64,000 nt of DNA from Lysobacter_K koreensis. GTDB taxonomy: Bacteria > Pseudomonadota > Gammaproteobacteria > Xanthomonadales > Xanthomonadaceae. The stretch lies in NCBI RefSeq assembly GCF_042677045.1, contig NZ_JBHTIH010000006.1:80977-144976 (forward strand), read 5' to 3'. Below the pieces are notes generated by a model. It did not search any database and had not been told where the DNA came from. It saw nothing but the letters and a program-made list of their open reading frames with translations. The position numbers and the translations under genes are program-made. This document shows, one piece after another, positions 31,202 to 40,626 of the stretch (positions within the stretch are counted from its first letter, which is position 1; every line of letters starts with the position of its first letter).

Positions 31202-34200
31202 TCACTCATGGTCGCGGCCGGTCCCCAGCAGTTCGTGCACGTTGCGCATCAGCTCGGGCTCCTGATAGGGCTTGCCGAGGTAACGGTTGACACCGATCTC
31301 GAACGCGCGCTGGCGGTGCTTGTCGCCGGTGCGCGAGGTGATCATCACGATCGGCACGTCGCGCAGGCGCGGATCGGCTTTCATCGCGGTGGCCAGCTCG
31401 TAGCCGTCCATGCGCGGCATCTCGATGTCGAGCAGCATCAGGTCGGGGACCACGTCGACCATGCGCTCGAGCGCGTCGAGGCCGTCCTTCGCGGTCAGCA
31501 CCTCGAAGTTGTGGCGCTCCAGCACGCGGCCGGTGACCTTGCGCATCGTGACCGAGTCGTCGACCACCATCACCAGCGGCACCGGGCGGTGCTCGACCAC
31601 AGGGGTCGGAACCGCGACGAAGTCGCGCGGCAGCGCGGCATGGCGGCGCACCAGCGGGGCGACGTCGAGGATCACGACCACGCGGCCGTCGCCCATGATC
31701 GTTGCGCCGAAGATGCCCGGGACCGAGGCGACCTGCGGGCCGACCGGCTTGACCACGATCTCGCGGCTGCCGATGACTTGGTCAATGCTGACCGCGGCGC
31801 GCAATTCACCGGCGCGGATCAGCAGCAACGGCATCTGCAGGTGGCCTTCGGCCTTGGCCGGCGCATGGCCGAGCAGCAGGCCCAGGTCGTGGACCGCGTA
31901 GTCCTCGCCGCCGTAGCGGTAGTTCGCGTCGGCGCCGAGTTCGTGCGCCTTGGCCAGTTCGTCGCGGCCGATGCGGCCGACGCCGCGGACCGAGGCGATC
32001 GGCACGGCAAAGGTGGTCTCGCCGACCCGCACGAACACCGCCTGAGTGACCGCGAGCGTCTGCGGCAGGCGCAGGGTGAAGGTGACGCCCTGGCCCGGGT
32101 TGGAATGGATGTCGAGCGTGCCGCCAAGCTGGCGGACTTCGCTGGCGACCACGTCCATGCCGACACCGCGGCCGGCCAGACGGCTGACTTCGTCGGCCGT
32201 CGAGAAGCCCGGCTCGAGGATCAGCATGTCCAGGTCGGAGTCCGACAGCACCGCGTCGGCGCGTACCAGCCCGCGTTCCTCGCCCCGGCGCCGGATCGCG
32301 GCGCGGTCGAGGCCGGCACCGTCGTCGCCGACTTCCAGCACGACTTCCGAGCCTTCGCGGCGCACCGCGATATGGATCGTGCCCTCTTCCGACTTGCCGG
32401 CCTGCTTGCGCTTGCCCGGGATTTCCAGGCCGTGCGCGACCGAGTTGCGCAGCATGTGCTCCAGCGGCGCGGTCATGCGCTCGAGCACGTTGCGGTCGAG
32501 TTCGCCCTGGGCGCCGTCGAGCTTGAGCTGGACCTGCTTGCCCAGTTCGCCCGCGGCCTGCCGCACCACGCGGCGCAGGCGCGGCAACAGCGCATCGAAC
32601 GGCACCATGCGCGTGCGCATGAGGCCTTCCTGCAGGTCTGAGCTGACTCGCGACTGCTGCAGCAGCAAGGTTTCGTACTGGCGCGTCAGGTCGTCGAGAG
32701 TGACCTGCAGGCTGACCTGGTCCGATGCCGACTCCGACAGCGCGCGCGACAGCTGCTGCAGGGTCGAGAAGCGGTCGAGTTCGAGGGGGTCGAACGTGGC
32801 GTCGACGGTCTCGTGCTCGCGCTGGTAGCGCGCGATGATCTGCGCCTCGGTCTCGATCTCGAGGCGGCGCAGCTGGTCGCGCACGCGGACGTTGGTCGCC
32901 GCCAGTTCGGTGATCGCGCCACGGAACGCGCCCAGCTGCTGCTCGAGTCGGGCGCGGTAGATCGCGACTTCGCCGGCGTAGTTGACCAGGCGGTCGAGCA
33001 GGTCGGCGCGGATGCGCACCTGCTCCTGCGGCGCGCGCACGCCGATGTCCTCTTCATCGCCGACCGGCGAATCGGACATCGGGGCCGACAGCGGCTTGAG
33101 TTCGACCTTCAGCGCCGGGATCGCGCCGCCCTCGGAGGCGAGCGCATCGGTCGGCGCGACGGTCTCGGCGCGGCTCCAGATCTGTCCGCGCGAACGCGCC
33201 TCGAACTCGGCGATGAGTTCTTCCGGCATCGCGATCGCGCGGCGGCTGCCGACCCGGGTGACCATCGCGTGCAGGCGGTCGAAGCCGCGCTCCAGCAACG
33301 GGATGCCGTCGCGGCCAAGCTCGCGACGGTGGTCGACCACCGCCTCGAGCAACGACTCCATGACGTGGCCAAGTTCGCCCACGGCCATGATGCCGGCCAT
33401 GCGCGCGCCGCCCTTGAGCGTGTGCAGGTCGCGCTGCAGGCCGACCAGCGGCTCGCGCTCGCCCGGCGCCGCGCGCAGCTGCGCGAGCAGGCCGTCGGAA
33501 TGGTCGAGCAGGTCGCTGCCTTCCTCTACGAAGATGTCGACCAGTTCCGGGTCGAGCCCGGTCAGGTCGAGGGCCTCGTCGGGGTCGTCGTTCGCGGCGA
33601 GTGCGCCGGCGAGCAACGCGGCCACCGCGGGTTCGGGAGCCGCTTCACGGCCGGATTCGGCCTCGGCGCTGGCGTCGGCCGCAGCCGCGTCGCTGTCGTC
33701 GCGGGCGTGAACGGCATCAGCGCCGGACGCGGACTCGCCTTCCAGAACCTCGACCAGATCGTCGCCCTGCGAGCCCGCAGCCAGGTGCTCGGCTTCGCGC
33801 TGCTGGGTCTCGCGCGCAGCACGTTCGGCTTCGGCGTACTCCGCTTCGAGGCGCTCGTACTCGAGGCGTTCTTCTTCCTCCAGGCGCTCGGCTTCGGCAC
33901 GTTCGGCTTCGAGACGCTGGGCTTCGAGGCGTTCGGTTTCGCTGCGCTCAGCTTCAACGCGCTCTGCTTCGAGGCGTTCTTCTTCCGCGAGGCGCTCGGC
34001 TTCGGTGCGCTCGGTTTCCAGGCGCTCGGCTTCGAGACGCTCGGCATCAAGACGTTCGGCTTCAAGACGCTCGGCTTCAAGACGTTCGGCTTCGACGCGC
34101 TCGGCTTCAACGCGCTCTGCGTCGAGGCGTTGGGCTTCGGCACGTTCGGCTTCCGTACGCTCGGTTTCCAGGCGCTCGGCTTCGAGACGTTCGGCTTCGG

Positions 34201-37200
34201 CACGCTCGGCTTCGACACGCTCGGTTTCGAGGCGTTCGGCCTCAGCACGTTCGGCCTCGAGACGCTGGGCTTCGAGGCGTTCGGCTTCGAGGCGCTCGGC
34301 TTCAGCGCGCTCGGCTTCGAGACGTTCGGCTTCGACGCGCTCGGCTTCGGTGCGCTCGGCTTCGACACGTTCCAGTTCGGCACGTTCGGTCTCGAGCCGT
34401 TCGGCTTCGAGGCGCTCGGCTTCAACGCGCTCGGCTTCGAAGCGTTCCAGTTCGGCACGCTCGGCTTCGAGGCGTTCGGCTTCGAACGACCGCGCACTTT
34501 CCTCGGTCGCTTCCCCGGCATAGGCGCTCAGGTCGAGGGCGTCGAGCGTGGGCTCGGTGCCGGCGTGGACCGCATCGAGGTCGTCGCCTTCTTCGACCAG
34601 CATCGGTGCACGCACGTCCGGCAGGCTGTCGCGCAGGGCGACCATGCGTTCGGCCAGTCCCTCGAACAACGGTACGCGCGGCGACGACGATTCCAGCGTC
34701 GCCAGCGTGCGGCGGATCGCGTCGGCGACCGCCGCCACTGCCGCCACGCCTTCGGCGCTGGGTGCCGCGCCGCTGGCGAGCAGCCGCTTGACGTAGATCT
34801 CGGTGGGGGCGGTGGCATCGGTGATGACCGGCACTTCGGTCATCGCAAACGCGCCGTTGAGGGTGTGGATCGCGCGCTGCACGCCGTCATCCGCCGGCTG
34901 CGGCGCTGCCAGCCAATCCTCGATGGTGGCCAGGTGGCCCTTGACCTCGGCCCCCAGGATTTCCAGCAACACCGGGTCGACCGAGGCCGGCACGGTGGCC
35001 TCCTCGAAGTCCGCCGCTTCGGCGACCCACTCGTCGGCCAGCTCCGGGGTCTGTTCCGCGATTTCTTCCACGTCCAGGTCGCCGGCATCTGCCGCAGCGT
35101 CTTCGGCCGCGGCATCGACAAGCGTCTCGGCAATGGCTTCCTCGACCACCGGCGCGATTTCCGGCGCAGGCGCGGCAGCGACCGGGGCAACGTACAGCGC
35201 TTCCTCGCCCGCGGCCAGGCGGTCGGCGACCGCCTCGATGCCGGCGAGATCGGCGGTCACCGGCGCGGTGCCTGCCAACGCGGCGTGCAGGTGCGGCAAG
35301 GTCGCGTAGGCGTGCTCGACGATCGCGATCACGGCCGGCGTGGCCGGCCGCGTGCCATCGAGCACGCGGTTGAGCATGTTCTCGATCTTCCAGCTGAACT
35401 CGCCCAGCACGCGCGCGCCGACCAGCCGGCCACTGCCCTTGAGGGTGTGGAACACGCGGCGGATCGGACGCAGCTGCTCCGGCTCGCCGGGAGCGTTGCG
35501 CCAGGTCGGCAGCATCTGGCCGAGATTGGCGATCTCTTCGTCGAGTTCCTCGAGGAACACCTCGCGGATCTCGTCGTCGATATCGTCGCTCTGGTCGAAC
35601 CCGCCCAGGCCCACGGTGGCTGCCGGGACGACCGGCGCCACCGGCAAAGCGGGCGCGTCCTGGGTGACCGCAGGCTCGGCGACCTCGGCCGGCGATTCGT
35701 TCGACGCGGCCAGCTCCGGCTGCGCCTGTGGACCGAGCGCAGCCGGCTCCAGATGCGCATCGATGATCTCGTCGGCGACCAGCGGCGCGTACGCGGCGAC
35801 CTCTTCGGCCGGCAGCGGCCAGTAACGCAGGCGCTCAAGGCTGTGGCGCGCGATCTCGAGGATGTCGTCGCGGTTCGGGCGCTGGTCGCGCAAGGCTTCG
35901 AGGTAGTACTCGAGGCTGGCCAGGGCGTCGGCCAGGGTGTCGAGCTGCTGGCCGCTGGGCACGCGCTTGCGGCCGATCAGCTCGACCTCGGCGTAGCGCT
36001 TCACCGCGATCAGGTACTGCGCGGGCAGCGCCAGTTCGATGATGCGCAGGGCGCCGGCGACCTCGTCGAGCAGGCGCGGCACTTCGACCAGTTCGGCGTG
36101 GTCCCAGTTGGTCTCGACGAAGGCGACGAAGGACTGGCGGGCGTCGCCGAAGTTGGCAATCGCCTCGCGCACCACCACGTTCAACACCTTGCGCGACTCG
36201 CTGGCCAGCAGGTCCTCGTTGCCGCTGTCGTCGGGCAGGCCGAGACGGGCGACCTGGTCGTCCAGCGAGGCGTCGACGTAGAGCAGCGCGCCGGCGATGT
36301 CGAGCAACGCGGTCTCGTCGGCGGCGCGCTGGCCGCCGACGATCTCGCGCATGGAGTCGCGCTGCTGCAGCACCACGGTGCGGGCCACGCCCAGCCCCAT
36401 CATGCCGAGGGTGTCGCTGACCCGGGTCAGTGCCTCGACTTGCGGGTGCAGTTCGGCGACGTCGCTGCGGCCGGTGCGCAGGTACAGGTCGAGCGCATCC
36501 TTGACCCGCAGCAGGTCTTCCTTGATCGCGGCCGACACGGTGTCGAGCAGCGCGCGGTTGCGGCCGCTGAGGCTGCCGCGCGCGTGCGCAAGCTCGGATT
36601 CGCTGGGCTGCGCATCGAGCTGGAAGGTCTGGCGCAGGCTGTCGAGCGCCTGGTGGCGGCCGTCGCTGTGGGCGACGTGGTACAGCAGCTGGCGGGTGGG
36701 TTCGGCGGCGGGCTCGAGCCGCGGCGCGCTGAAACCATCGTCTTCGAGCAGTTGCCGCGCTTCGCGCTCGACGCCGGAAAACGCCTGGCGCAAGGCCTTG
36801 GTCGGCGGCAGCGCGCCATCGCGCAGGGCGCCGGCGACCGACGAGGCCACCCACAGCATGCGCCGCAGCGGCTCGACTTCGACGTCGGCGAGCAGGTGGT
36901 CGACCGCGAGCGCGAGCTCGGACGCGTCGGACGGGGCGCCGTCCTCGGGCCATGCGGCCAGCGCCGCGCGGAACGCGGCCATCTGCGGCGCGACCGCGGC
37001 ACGGCTGGACGGTCCCGCCGTGGGTGCCGGCAAGCCGGCCGGCAGCGGGCGGTCGAGATCGGGCGAGAACAAGGCGCTCTCGCTCAGGCCGGGCTCGCCA
37101 TGCGTGGCGCGCAGCTCGTTGAGCAGCGGCAGCAGCACGATCGGGATGTCGCGGTGGCCGCCCTGCAGGCGTTCCAGGTAGTCGGGCAACTGCACCACGC

Positions 37201-37492
37201 CGCGCATCAGCGCCGCGCAGGCTTCGTCGCGGTCGGCAACTCGGCCCTGCTGCAGCGCGGTGGCGAGCCGCTCCATCTCCTCGGCCACCATGGCCGGCGC
37301 GTACAGCTCGATCATGCGCAAGGTGCCGTGCACCTGGTGCAGGTGGCCCGCGCACACGCGCATGGCGCTGCCGTCACCGGGGTTCTCGGCGTAGGCCTCG
37401 ATCTCCTGGCGCGCGTGGCGCAGGGTCTCGTCCAGCTCGGGCTTGATCCAGCCCAGCGTGGTCGTGTCGATCGCCTCGCGCATCACGGTCAT
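31202..37492 (-). CDS. chpA: Hybrid chemosensory histidine kinase ChpA (PilL)
   Basis: 2096 residues. Several Hpt modules are arranged in series: one with His52 (HLHQVHGTLRM), a His-less copy near 475 (VAGALRIIELALPAQ), and ones with His682 (FHTLKGSGRLVG), His876 (IHTLNGAFAM) and His1357 (LHTLKGGARMAG). Between the last two lies a highly charged repeat at about 1000-1236. A CheA-type dimerisation helix (about 1450-1530), HATPase domain (EHMLRNSVAHGLEIPGKR near 1680; GRGVGMDVV near 1775) and CheW domain (about 1810-1950) follow. A C-terminal receiver starts MVVDDSVTMRKVTG with phospho-acceptor Asp2022. It controls type IV pilus extension and retraction through PilG and PilH. It lies between pilJ and chpB, with no pilK gene in between. 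Confidence 0.95.
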   Translation of the reverse strand: MTVMREAIDTTTLGWIKPELDETLRHARQEIEAYAENPGDGSAMRVCAGHLHQVHGTLRMIELYAPAMVAEEMERLATALQQGRVADRDEACAALMRGVVQLPDYLERLQGGHRDIPIVLLPLLNELRATHGEPGLSESALFSPDLDRPLPAGLPAPTAGPSSRAAVAPQMAAFRAALAAWPEDGAPSDASELALAVDHLLADVEVEPLRRMLWVASSVAGALRDGALPPTKALRQAFSGVEREARQLLEDDGFSAPRLEPAAEPTRQLLYHVAHSDGRHQALDSLRQTFQLDAQPSESELAHARGSLSGRNRALLDTVSAAIKEDLLRVKDALDLYLRTGRSDVAELHPQVEALTRVSDTLGMMGLGVARTVVLQQRDSMREIVGGQRAADETALLDIAGALLYVDASLDDQVARLGLPDDSGNEDLLASESRKVLNVVVREAIANFGDARQSFVAFVETNWDHAELVEVPRLLDEVAGALRIIELALPAQYLIAVKRYAEVELIGRKRVPSGQQLDTLADALASLEYYLEALRDQRPNRDDILEIARHSLERLRYWPLPAEEVAAYAPLVADEIIDAHLEPAALGPQAQPELAASNESPAEVAEPAVTQDAPALPVAPVVPAATVGLGGFDQSDDIDDEIREVFLEELDEEIANLGQMLPTWRNAPGEPEQLRPIRRVFHTLKGSGRLVGARVLGEFSWKIENMLNRVLDGTRPATPAVIAIVEHAYATLPHLHAALAGTAPVTADLAGIEAVADRLAAGEEALYVAPVAAAPAPEIAPVVEEAIAETLVDAAAEDAAADAGDLDVEEIAEQTPELADEWVAEAADFEEATVPASVDPVLLEILGAEVKGHLATIEDWLAAPQPADDGVQRAIHTLNGAFAMTEVPVITDATAPTEIYVKRLLASGAAPSAEGVAAVAAVADAIRRTLATLESSSPRVPLFEGLAERMVALRDSLPDVRAPMLVEEGDDLDAVHAGTEPTLDALDLSAYAGEATEESARSFEAERLEAERAELERFEAERVEAERLEAERLETERAELERVEAERTEAERVEAERLEAERAEAERLEAERLEAQRLEAERAEAERLETERVEAERAEAERLEAERLETERTEAERAEAQRLDAERVEAERVEAERLEAERLEAERLDAERLEAERLETERTEAERLAEEERLEAERVEAERSETERLEAQRLEAERAEAERLEEEERLEYERLEAEYAEAERAARETQQREAEHLAAGSQGDDLVEVLEGESASGADAVHARDDSDAAAADASAEAESGREAAPEPAVAALLAGALAANDDPDEALDLTGLDPELVDIFVEEGSDLLDHSDGLLAQLRAAPGEREPLVGLQRDLHTLKGGARMAGIMAVGELGHVMESLLEAVVDHRRELGRDGIPLLERGFDRLHAMVTRVGSRRAIAMPEELIAEFEARSRGQIWSRAETVAPTDALASEGGAIPALKVELKPLSAPMSDSPVGDEEDIGVRAPQEQVRIRADLLDRLVNYAGEVAIYRARLEQQLGAFRGAITELAATNVRVRDQLRRLEIETEAQIIARYQREHETVDATFDPLELDRFSTLQQLSRALSESASDQVSLQVTLDDLTRQYETLLLQQSRVSSDLQEGLMRTRMVPFDALLPRLRRVVRQAAGELGKQVQLKLDGAQGELDRNVLERMTAPLEHMLRNSVAHGLEIPGKRKQAGKSEEGTIHIAVRREGSEVVLEVGDDGAGLDRAAIRRRGEERGLVRADAVLSDSDLDMLILEPGFSTADEVSRLAGRGVGMDVVASEVRQLGGTLDIHSNPGQGVTFTLRLPQTLAVTQAVFVRVGETTFAVPIASVRGVGRIGRDELAKAHELGADANYRYGGEDYAVHDLGLLLGHAPAKAEGHLQMPLLLIRAGELRAAVSIDQVIGSREIVVKPVGPQVASVPGIFGATIMGDGRVVVILDVAPLVRRHAALPRDFVAVPTPVVEHRPVPLVMVVDDSVTMRKVTGRVLERHNFEVLTAKDGLDALERMVDVVPDLMLLDIEMPRMDGYELATAMKADPRLRDVPIVMITSRTGDKHRQRAFEIGVNRYLGKPYQEPELMRNVHELLGTGRDHE
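33780..34490. repeat. 15-bp-periodic tandem repeat inside chpA coding a charged E/A/R/L helix
   Basis: About 45 imperfect copies of a 15-base unit (plus-strand form near GCGCTCGGCTTCGAG) encode a five-residue repeat AERLE/AERVE/AERTE on the minus strand, residues about 1000-1236 of ChpA. A five-residue period with alternating Glu and Arg suggests a long single alpha-helix rather than a heptad coiled coil. Because the units are nearly identical, copy number should vary between strains. Confidence 0.9.
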
Positions 37493-37609
37493 CGCGCACC
37501 CCGCATGGCAGCGGGGCCGCGCCGTGCGCAGCGGTGGCGACCGTGGGCGGACCAGGCCTTGTCAGACCGGCCCTGAGCAGACGTGTTCATGCTTCGATCC
37601 AATTGTTCG

Positions 37610-39631
37610 TCAGGCCGGCAGCTTGAAGTCGGCGACCGAGCGGCGCAGGTCGGCGGCCAGCTGCGCCAGGTTGCCAATCGACTCGGCCGTCTGGTTGGCG
37701 CCTTGCGTGGTCTGCGAGGTGATCTGCTGAATCGTGTTCATCGTCTGGGTGATGTTGGCCGCGGCGCCGGACTGCTGCTGCGCGGCGGTCGAGATGCCCT
37801 GAATCAACCCGGACAAGTCGGACGACACCTTTTCGATCTCGCCCAGCGCGGTACCCGCGTCCTCGGCCAGGCGTGCACCGGCGACCACTTCGGAGGTCGT
37901 CTGCTCCATCGAGCTGACGGCCTCGTTGGTGTCGGACTGAATGGTCTGGACCAGGGTCTCGATGCGCTTGGTTGCGTTGGAAGTGCGTTCTGCGAGGCGT
38001 TGCACTTCGTCGGCCACGACCGCGAAGCCGCGGCCCGCTTCACCGGCCGAGGCCGCCTGGATCGCGGCGTTCAGCGCCAGGATGTTGGTCTGTTCGGAAA
38101 TGTCGTTGATCAGCTCGACAATCGAGCCGATTTCCTGCGAGCTCTCGCCCAGGCGCTTGATGCGCTTGGAGGTTTCCTGGATCTGGTCACGGATGTTGTC
38201 CATGCCCTGAATCGTCTGGCGCACCACGCCGGCGCCCTTGGTCGCGATCTGCACCGAGCGCTGCGCCACTTCGGCCGACTCGGTGGAGTTCTTCGAGACC
38301 TGGTCGATGCTGGCGGCGATTTCGCTGATGCGGTCGGAGGCCGAGGAGATTTCCTGCGCCTGGTGCTCTGCCGCTTCGGCCAGGTGCATCGCGGTGGCCT
38401 GCGTTTCCTGCGCGCTGGAGGCGACCTGCACCGAGGTGTCGGTGATCGTCTGCACCAGGCTGCGCAGCTGCTCGACGGCGAAGTTGATCGAGTCGGCGAT
38501 CGCGCCGGTCATGTCTTCGGTGACCGTCGCCTTGACCGTGAGGTCGCCTTCTGCGAGCGAGCCCATTTCGTCCAGCAGGCGCATGATCGCCTCCTGGTTG
38601 CGGTCGTTGAGTTCCTTGGTGGTGAGGTAGCGCTTCTTCTGCTGGCTGTTGAGCGAGAGCACCAGGAACACGATCGCGGCCAACGCGGCAAAACCCGACA
38701 GGATCGAGATCCACAGGTTGCCCAGGATGCTGGTGTCCTTGAGCGAGCCGAAGGCGGTGAACGCGCCGAACAGGCGCTTGCTGTCGGTGAGCAGCTTGTC
38801 CGAGCCGGCGGTGATCGCGGCGGCCGAGGACTGCGCGCGGAACAGGTTCTGCGAGCTGGCGGTGATCGCGTCCAGGTCCTTCTTCATCTCCAGCCACAGG
38901 GTCTCGGCCTGACCGAGCGCGGCCAGCGCGCCGCCGTTGCCCAGCGGGGTCACGCCGAACGAGGCGTCGCCCTTGCGCAGGCCGGTCAGCACGTTGCCGA
39001 ACACGGCGGCGTCGCGGCCGAGCGCCTCACCGGCGAGCGAGGCGCCAGTGCCACCGGCGCGGATTTCGGTGATGCGGCGGGCCATCGTTCCCGACAGCAC
39101 GACCTGGCGCAGGGCGATGTAGACCTGCGAAGACGGCGAACCCGACGCCGACATCGCGCGCACCAGCTCGTCCAGGCGCGCCTGCAGCTGCGGCACGCGG
39201 CTGGCGAAGCTGTCGGCGTTGCCGGCCAGGGCCAGCACCGCCTTTTCGCTGGCGACCACCTGCTCGGCGCTCTTGCCCAGCGGGCCCCAGGTCGCGGTCA
39301 CGGCCTCGATCGGGCCGGACACGCCGGCGGTCGTGCCGAAGTTGTTGTTGAGCAGGGCGACGTCTTTCTCGATCGAAGCCTTGGTGGCCTTGAACGCTTC
39401 GAACGACTTGGCGTCGCCGCCGACCGCCGCCTGGCCCTGCACCGCGAGCTGCTGCGAGAGCACCTGCAGGTCCGAGGCCGAGGAACTGGCGCCGCCGAGG
39501 CGGGCCGCCTTCCAGGTCGCATAACCGGTGTTGAGGCCGAAGACCAACACCGAGATGCCCAGCACGATCAACCAGGTGTTGACGCCCAGGTTGCGAGCCT
39601 TGCCGGCGACGGAGTTCATGTCAGTGCTCAT
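37610..39631 (-). CDS. pilJ: Type IV pilus chemoreceptor PilJ (methyl-accepting chemotaxis protein)
   Basis: 673 residues. TM1 is at about 18-40 (NTWLIVLGISVLVFGLNTGY), then a periplasmic region with PilJ-type repeats to about 305, TM2 (ISILSGFAALAAIVFLVLSL) and a HAMP-like stretch. The long cytoplasmic antiparallel coiled coil has its conserved tip ISEQTNILALNAAIQAASAG then EAGRGFAVVADEVQRLAERT at about 510-545. The last residues (ADFKLPA) carry no CheR-docking pentapeptide. In P. aeruginosa PilJ senses surface contact through pilin and signals to ChpA. It lies 42 bases after pilI. Confidence 0.95.
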   Translation of the reverse strand: MSTDMNSVAGKARNLGVNTWLIVLGISVLVFGLNTGYATWKAARLGGASSSASDLQVLSQQLAVQGQAAVGGDAKSFEAFKATKASIEKDVALLNNNFGTTAGVSGPIEAVTATWGPLGKSAEQVVASEKAVLALAGNADSFASRVPQLQARLDELVRAMSASGSPSSQVYIALRQVVLSGTMARRITEIRAGGTGASLAGEALGRDAAVFGNVLTGLRKGDASFGVTPLGNGGALAALGQAETLWLEMKKDLDAITASSQNLFRAQSSAAAITAGSDKLLTDSKRLFGAFTAFGSLKDTSILGNLWISILSGFAALAAIVFLVLSLNSQQKKRYLTTKELNDRNQEAIMRLLDEMGSLAEGDLTVKATVTEDMTGAIADSINFAVEQLRSLVQTITDTSVQVASSAQETQATAMHLAEAAEHQAQEISSASDRISEIAASIDQVSKNSTESAEVAQRSVQIATKGAGVVRQTIQGMDNIRDQIQETSKRIKRLGESSQEIGSIVELINDISEQTNILALNAAIQAASAGEAGRGFAVVADEVQRLAERTSNATKRIETLVQTIQSDTNEAVSSMEQTTSEVVAGARLAEDAGTALGEIEKVSSDLSGLIQGISTAAQQQSGAAANITQTMNTIQQITSQTTQGANQTAESIGNLAQLAADLRRSVADFKLPA

Positions 39632-39673
39632 GGTTTTATCTCAGCTGCGTTGCGTGTGCGACGTTCGCGGGCT

Positions 39674-40240
39674 TCATGCCGCGGCGGCTTGTCGGAATTC
39701 AGGCGTGCGGGCCAACCGTTCCAGGCTGAAGACACCCCACGGGTGGTCGCCCAAGCGGTAGGCCCGGTCGATGAAATGGGCGTAGCGGCCTTCGGCGAGG
39801 TGCTCGGAGGCGATTTGTTCGGACTCGATCTGCTGTTGTTCGTTGAAGCTGCGCTGGCCGAACAGTTCGTCGATCAGCACCGCGACGTCGCCGCCGGGCT
39901 GGCGCACCAGCAACACGCGCTGGCCTTCGTGCAGCACCGTGCGCTCGCCCTCGAGGAACTGCTTGAGGTCGACGATCGGCAGCAAGTTGCCGCGCACGTT
40001 GGCCACGCCGAGCATCCACGGCTGCGCGCCGGGCACCGCGGTGACCGGCGGCATCGCCAGGATTTCCAGCACCTCGTCGAAGCCCGACGCCAGGCGCCGT
40101 GCCCCGATGCGGTAGCCCACGCCACGCCACAGGCCCGGCGCGTCGAGCTGCTCGGGCAGGCCGGGCACGTGCGCCAGGGCGCGGCGCTCGTAATCGGCCA
40201 GCACCTCGAACGGCGACAGGCTGATGGCGGCGCGTTTCAT
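39674..40240 (-). CDS. pilI: CheW-like adaptor PilI
   Basis: 188 residues forming one CheW domain: LWRGVGYRIGARRLASGFDE, then PWMLGVANVRGNLLPIVDLK (the CheW core at about 90-110), QFLEGERTVLHEGQRVLLVR and AVLIDELFGQRSF. It couples the PilJ receptor to the ChpA kinase. One base separates its ATG from the pilH stop. Stand-alone CheW proteins are common, but position between pilH and pilJ fixes the name. Confidence 0.92.
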   Translation of the reverse strand: MKRAAISLSPFEVLADYERRALAHVPGLPEQLDAPGLWRGVGYRIGARRLASGFDEVLEILAMPPVTAVPGAQPWMLGVANVRGNLLPIVDLKQFLEGERTVLHEGQRVLLVRQPGGDVAVLIDELFGQRSFNEQQQIESEQIASEHLAEGRYAHFIDRAYRLGDHPWGVFSLERLARTPEFRQAAAA

Positions 40241-40241
40241 C

Positions 40242-40607
40242 TCAGGCGCCCAGCAGCACGTTGATGCGGGCGATCAGGTCGTCCTCGCGCGGGGGCTTGA
40301 CGATGTAGTCCTTGGCGCCCTGGCGCAGGCCCCAGGCCTTGTCGGTGTCCATGCCCTTGGTGCTGACGATCAGCACCGGGATGGCCTTGGTGTCGGCGTC
40401 GCGCGACAACGCGCGGGTGGCCTGGAAGCCGTTCATGCCCGGCAACACCAGGTCCATCAGCACCAGGTCGGGCCGCTCGCGGCGGCAGGCATCGATGCCG
40501 TCCTCGGCGCTGCCCGAGGACAGCACCTCGTGGCCATTGCGCTCGAGCAGTTGGGTCAGGACCGCCGTATCGGTCGGCGAGTCGTCGATAAGAAGAATAC
40601 GTGCCAT
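40242..40607 (-). CDS. pilH: Twitching-motility response regulator PilH
   Basis: 121 residues, a single receiver domain without output domain, the same length as P. aeruginosa PilH. It has the acidic pair in ILLIDDSPTDTAVL, phospho-acceptor Asp52 in LVLMDLVLPGMNG, the VSTKGMDTDKAWGLRQGAKD loop and conserved Lys in YIVKPP. It is thought to act on pilus retraction or as a phosphate sink for the ChpA kinase. Second gene of the pilGHIJ-chpABC operon. Confidence 0.94.
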   Translation of the reverse strand: MARILLIDDSPTDTAVLTQLLERNGHEVLSSGSAEDGIDACRRERPDLVLMDLVLPGMNGFQATRALSRDADTKAIPVLIVSTKGMDTDKAWGLRQGAKDYIVKPPREDDLIARINVLLGA

Positions 40608-40626
40608 TGAGTGCCTTACCCCCCGG

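Noticed and set aside
33780..34490. Regular repeats resembling a CRISPR array or satellite
   Set aside because: The period is 15 bp without unique spacers, the frame is open throughout, and it encodes a regular helix within chpA; it is a coding tandem repeat.
32813..37576. Plus-strand open frame of 1587 codons opposite chpA
   Set aside because: It is the antisense shadow of chpA in very GC-rich DNA. Its GF/TLGFEAFGF low-complexity middle is just the complement of the AERLE repeat, and chpA has clear domains on the other strand.
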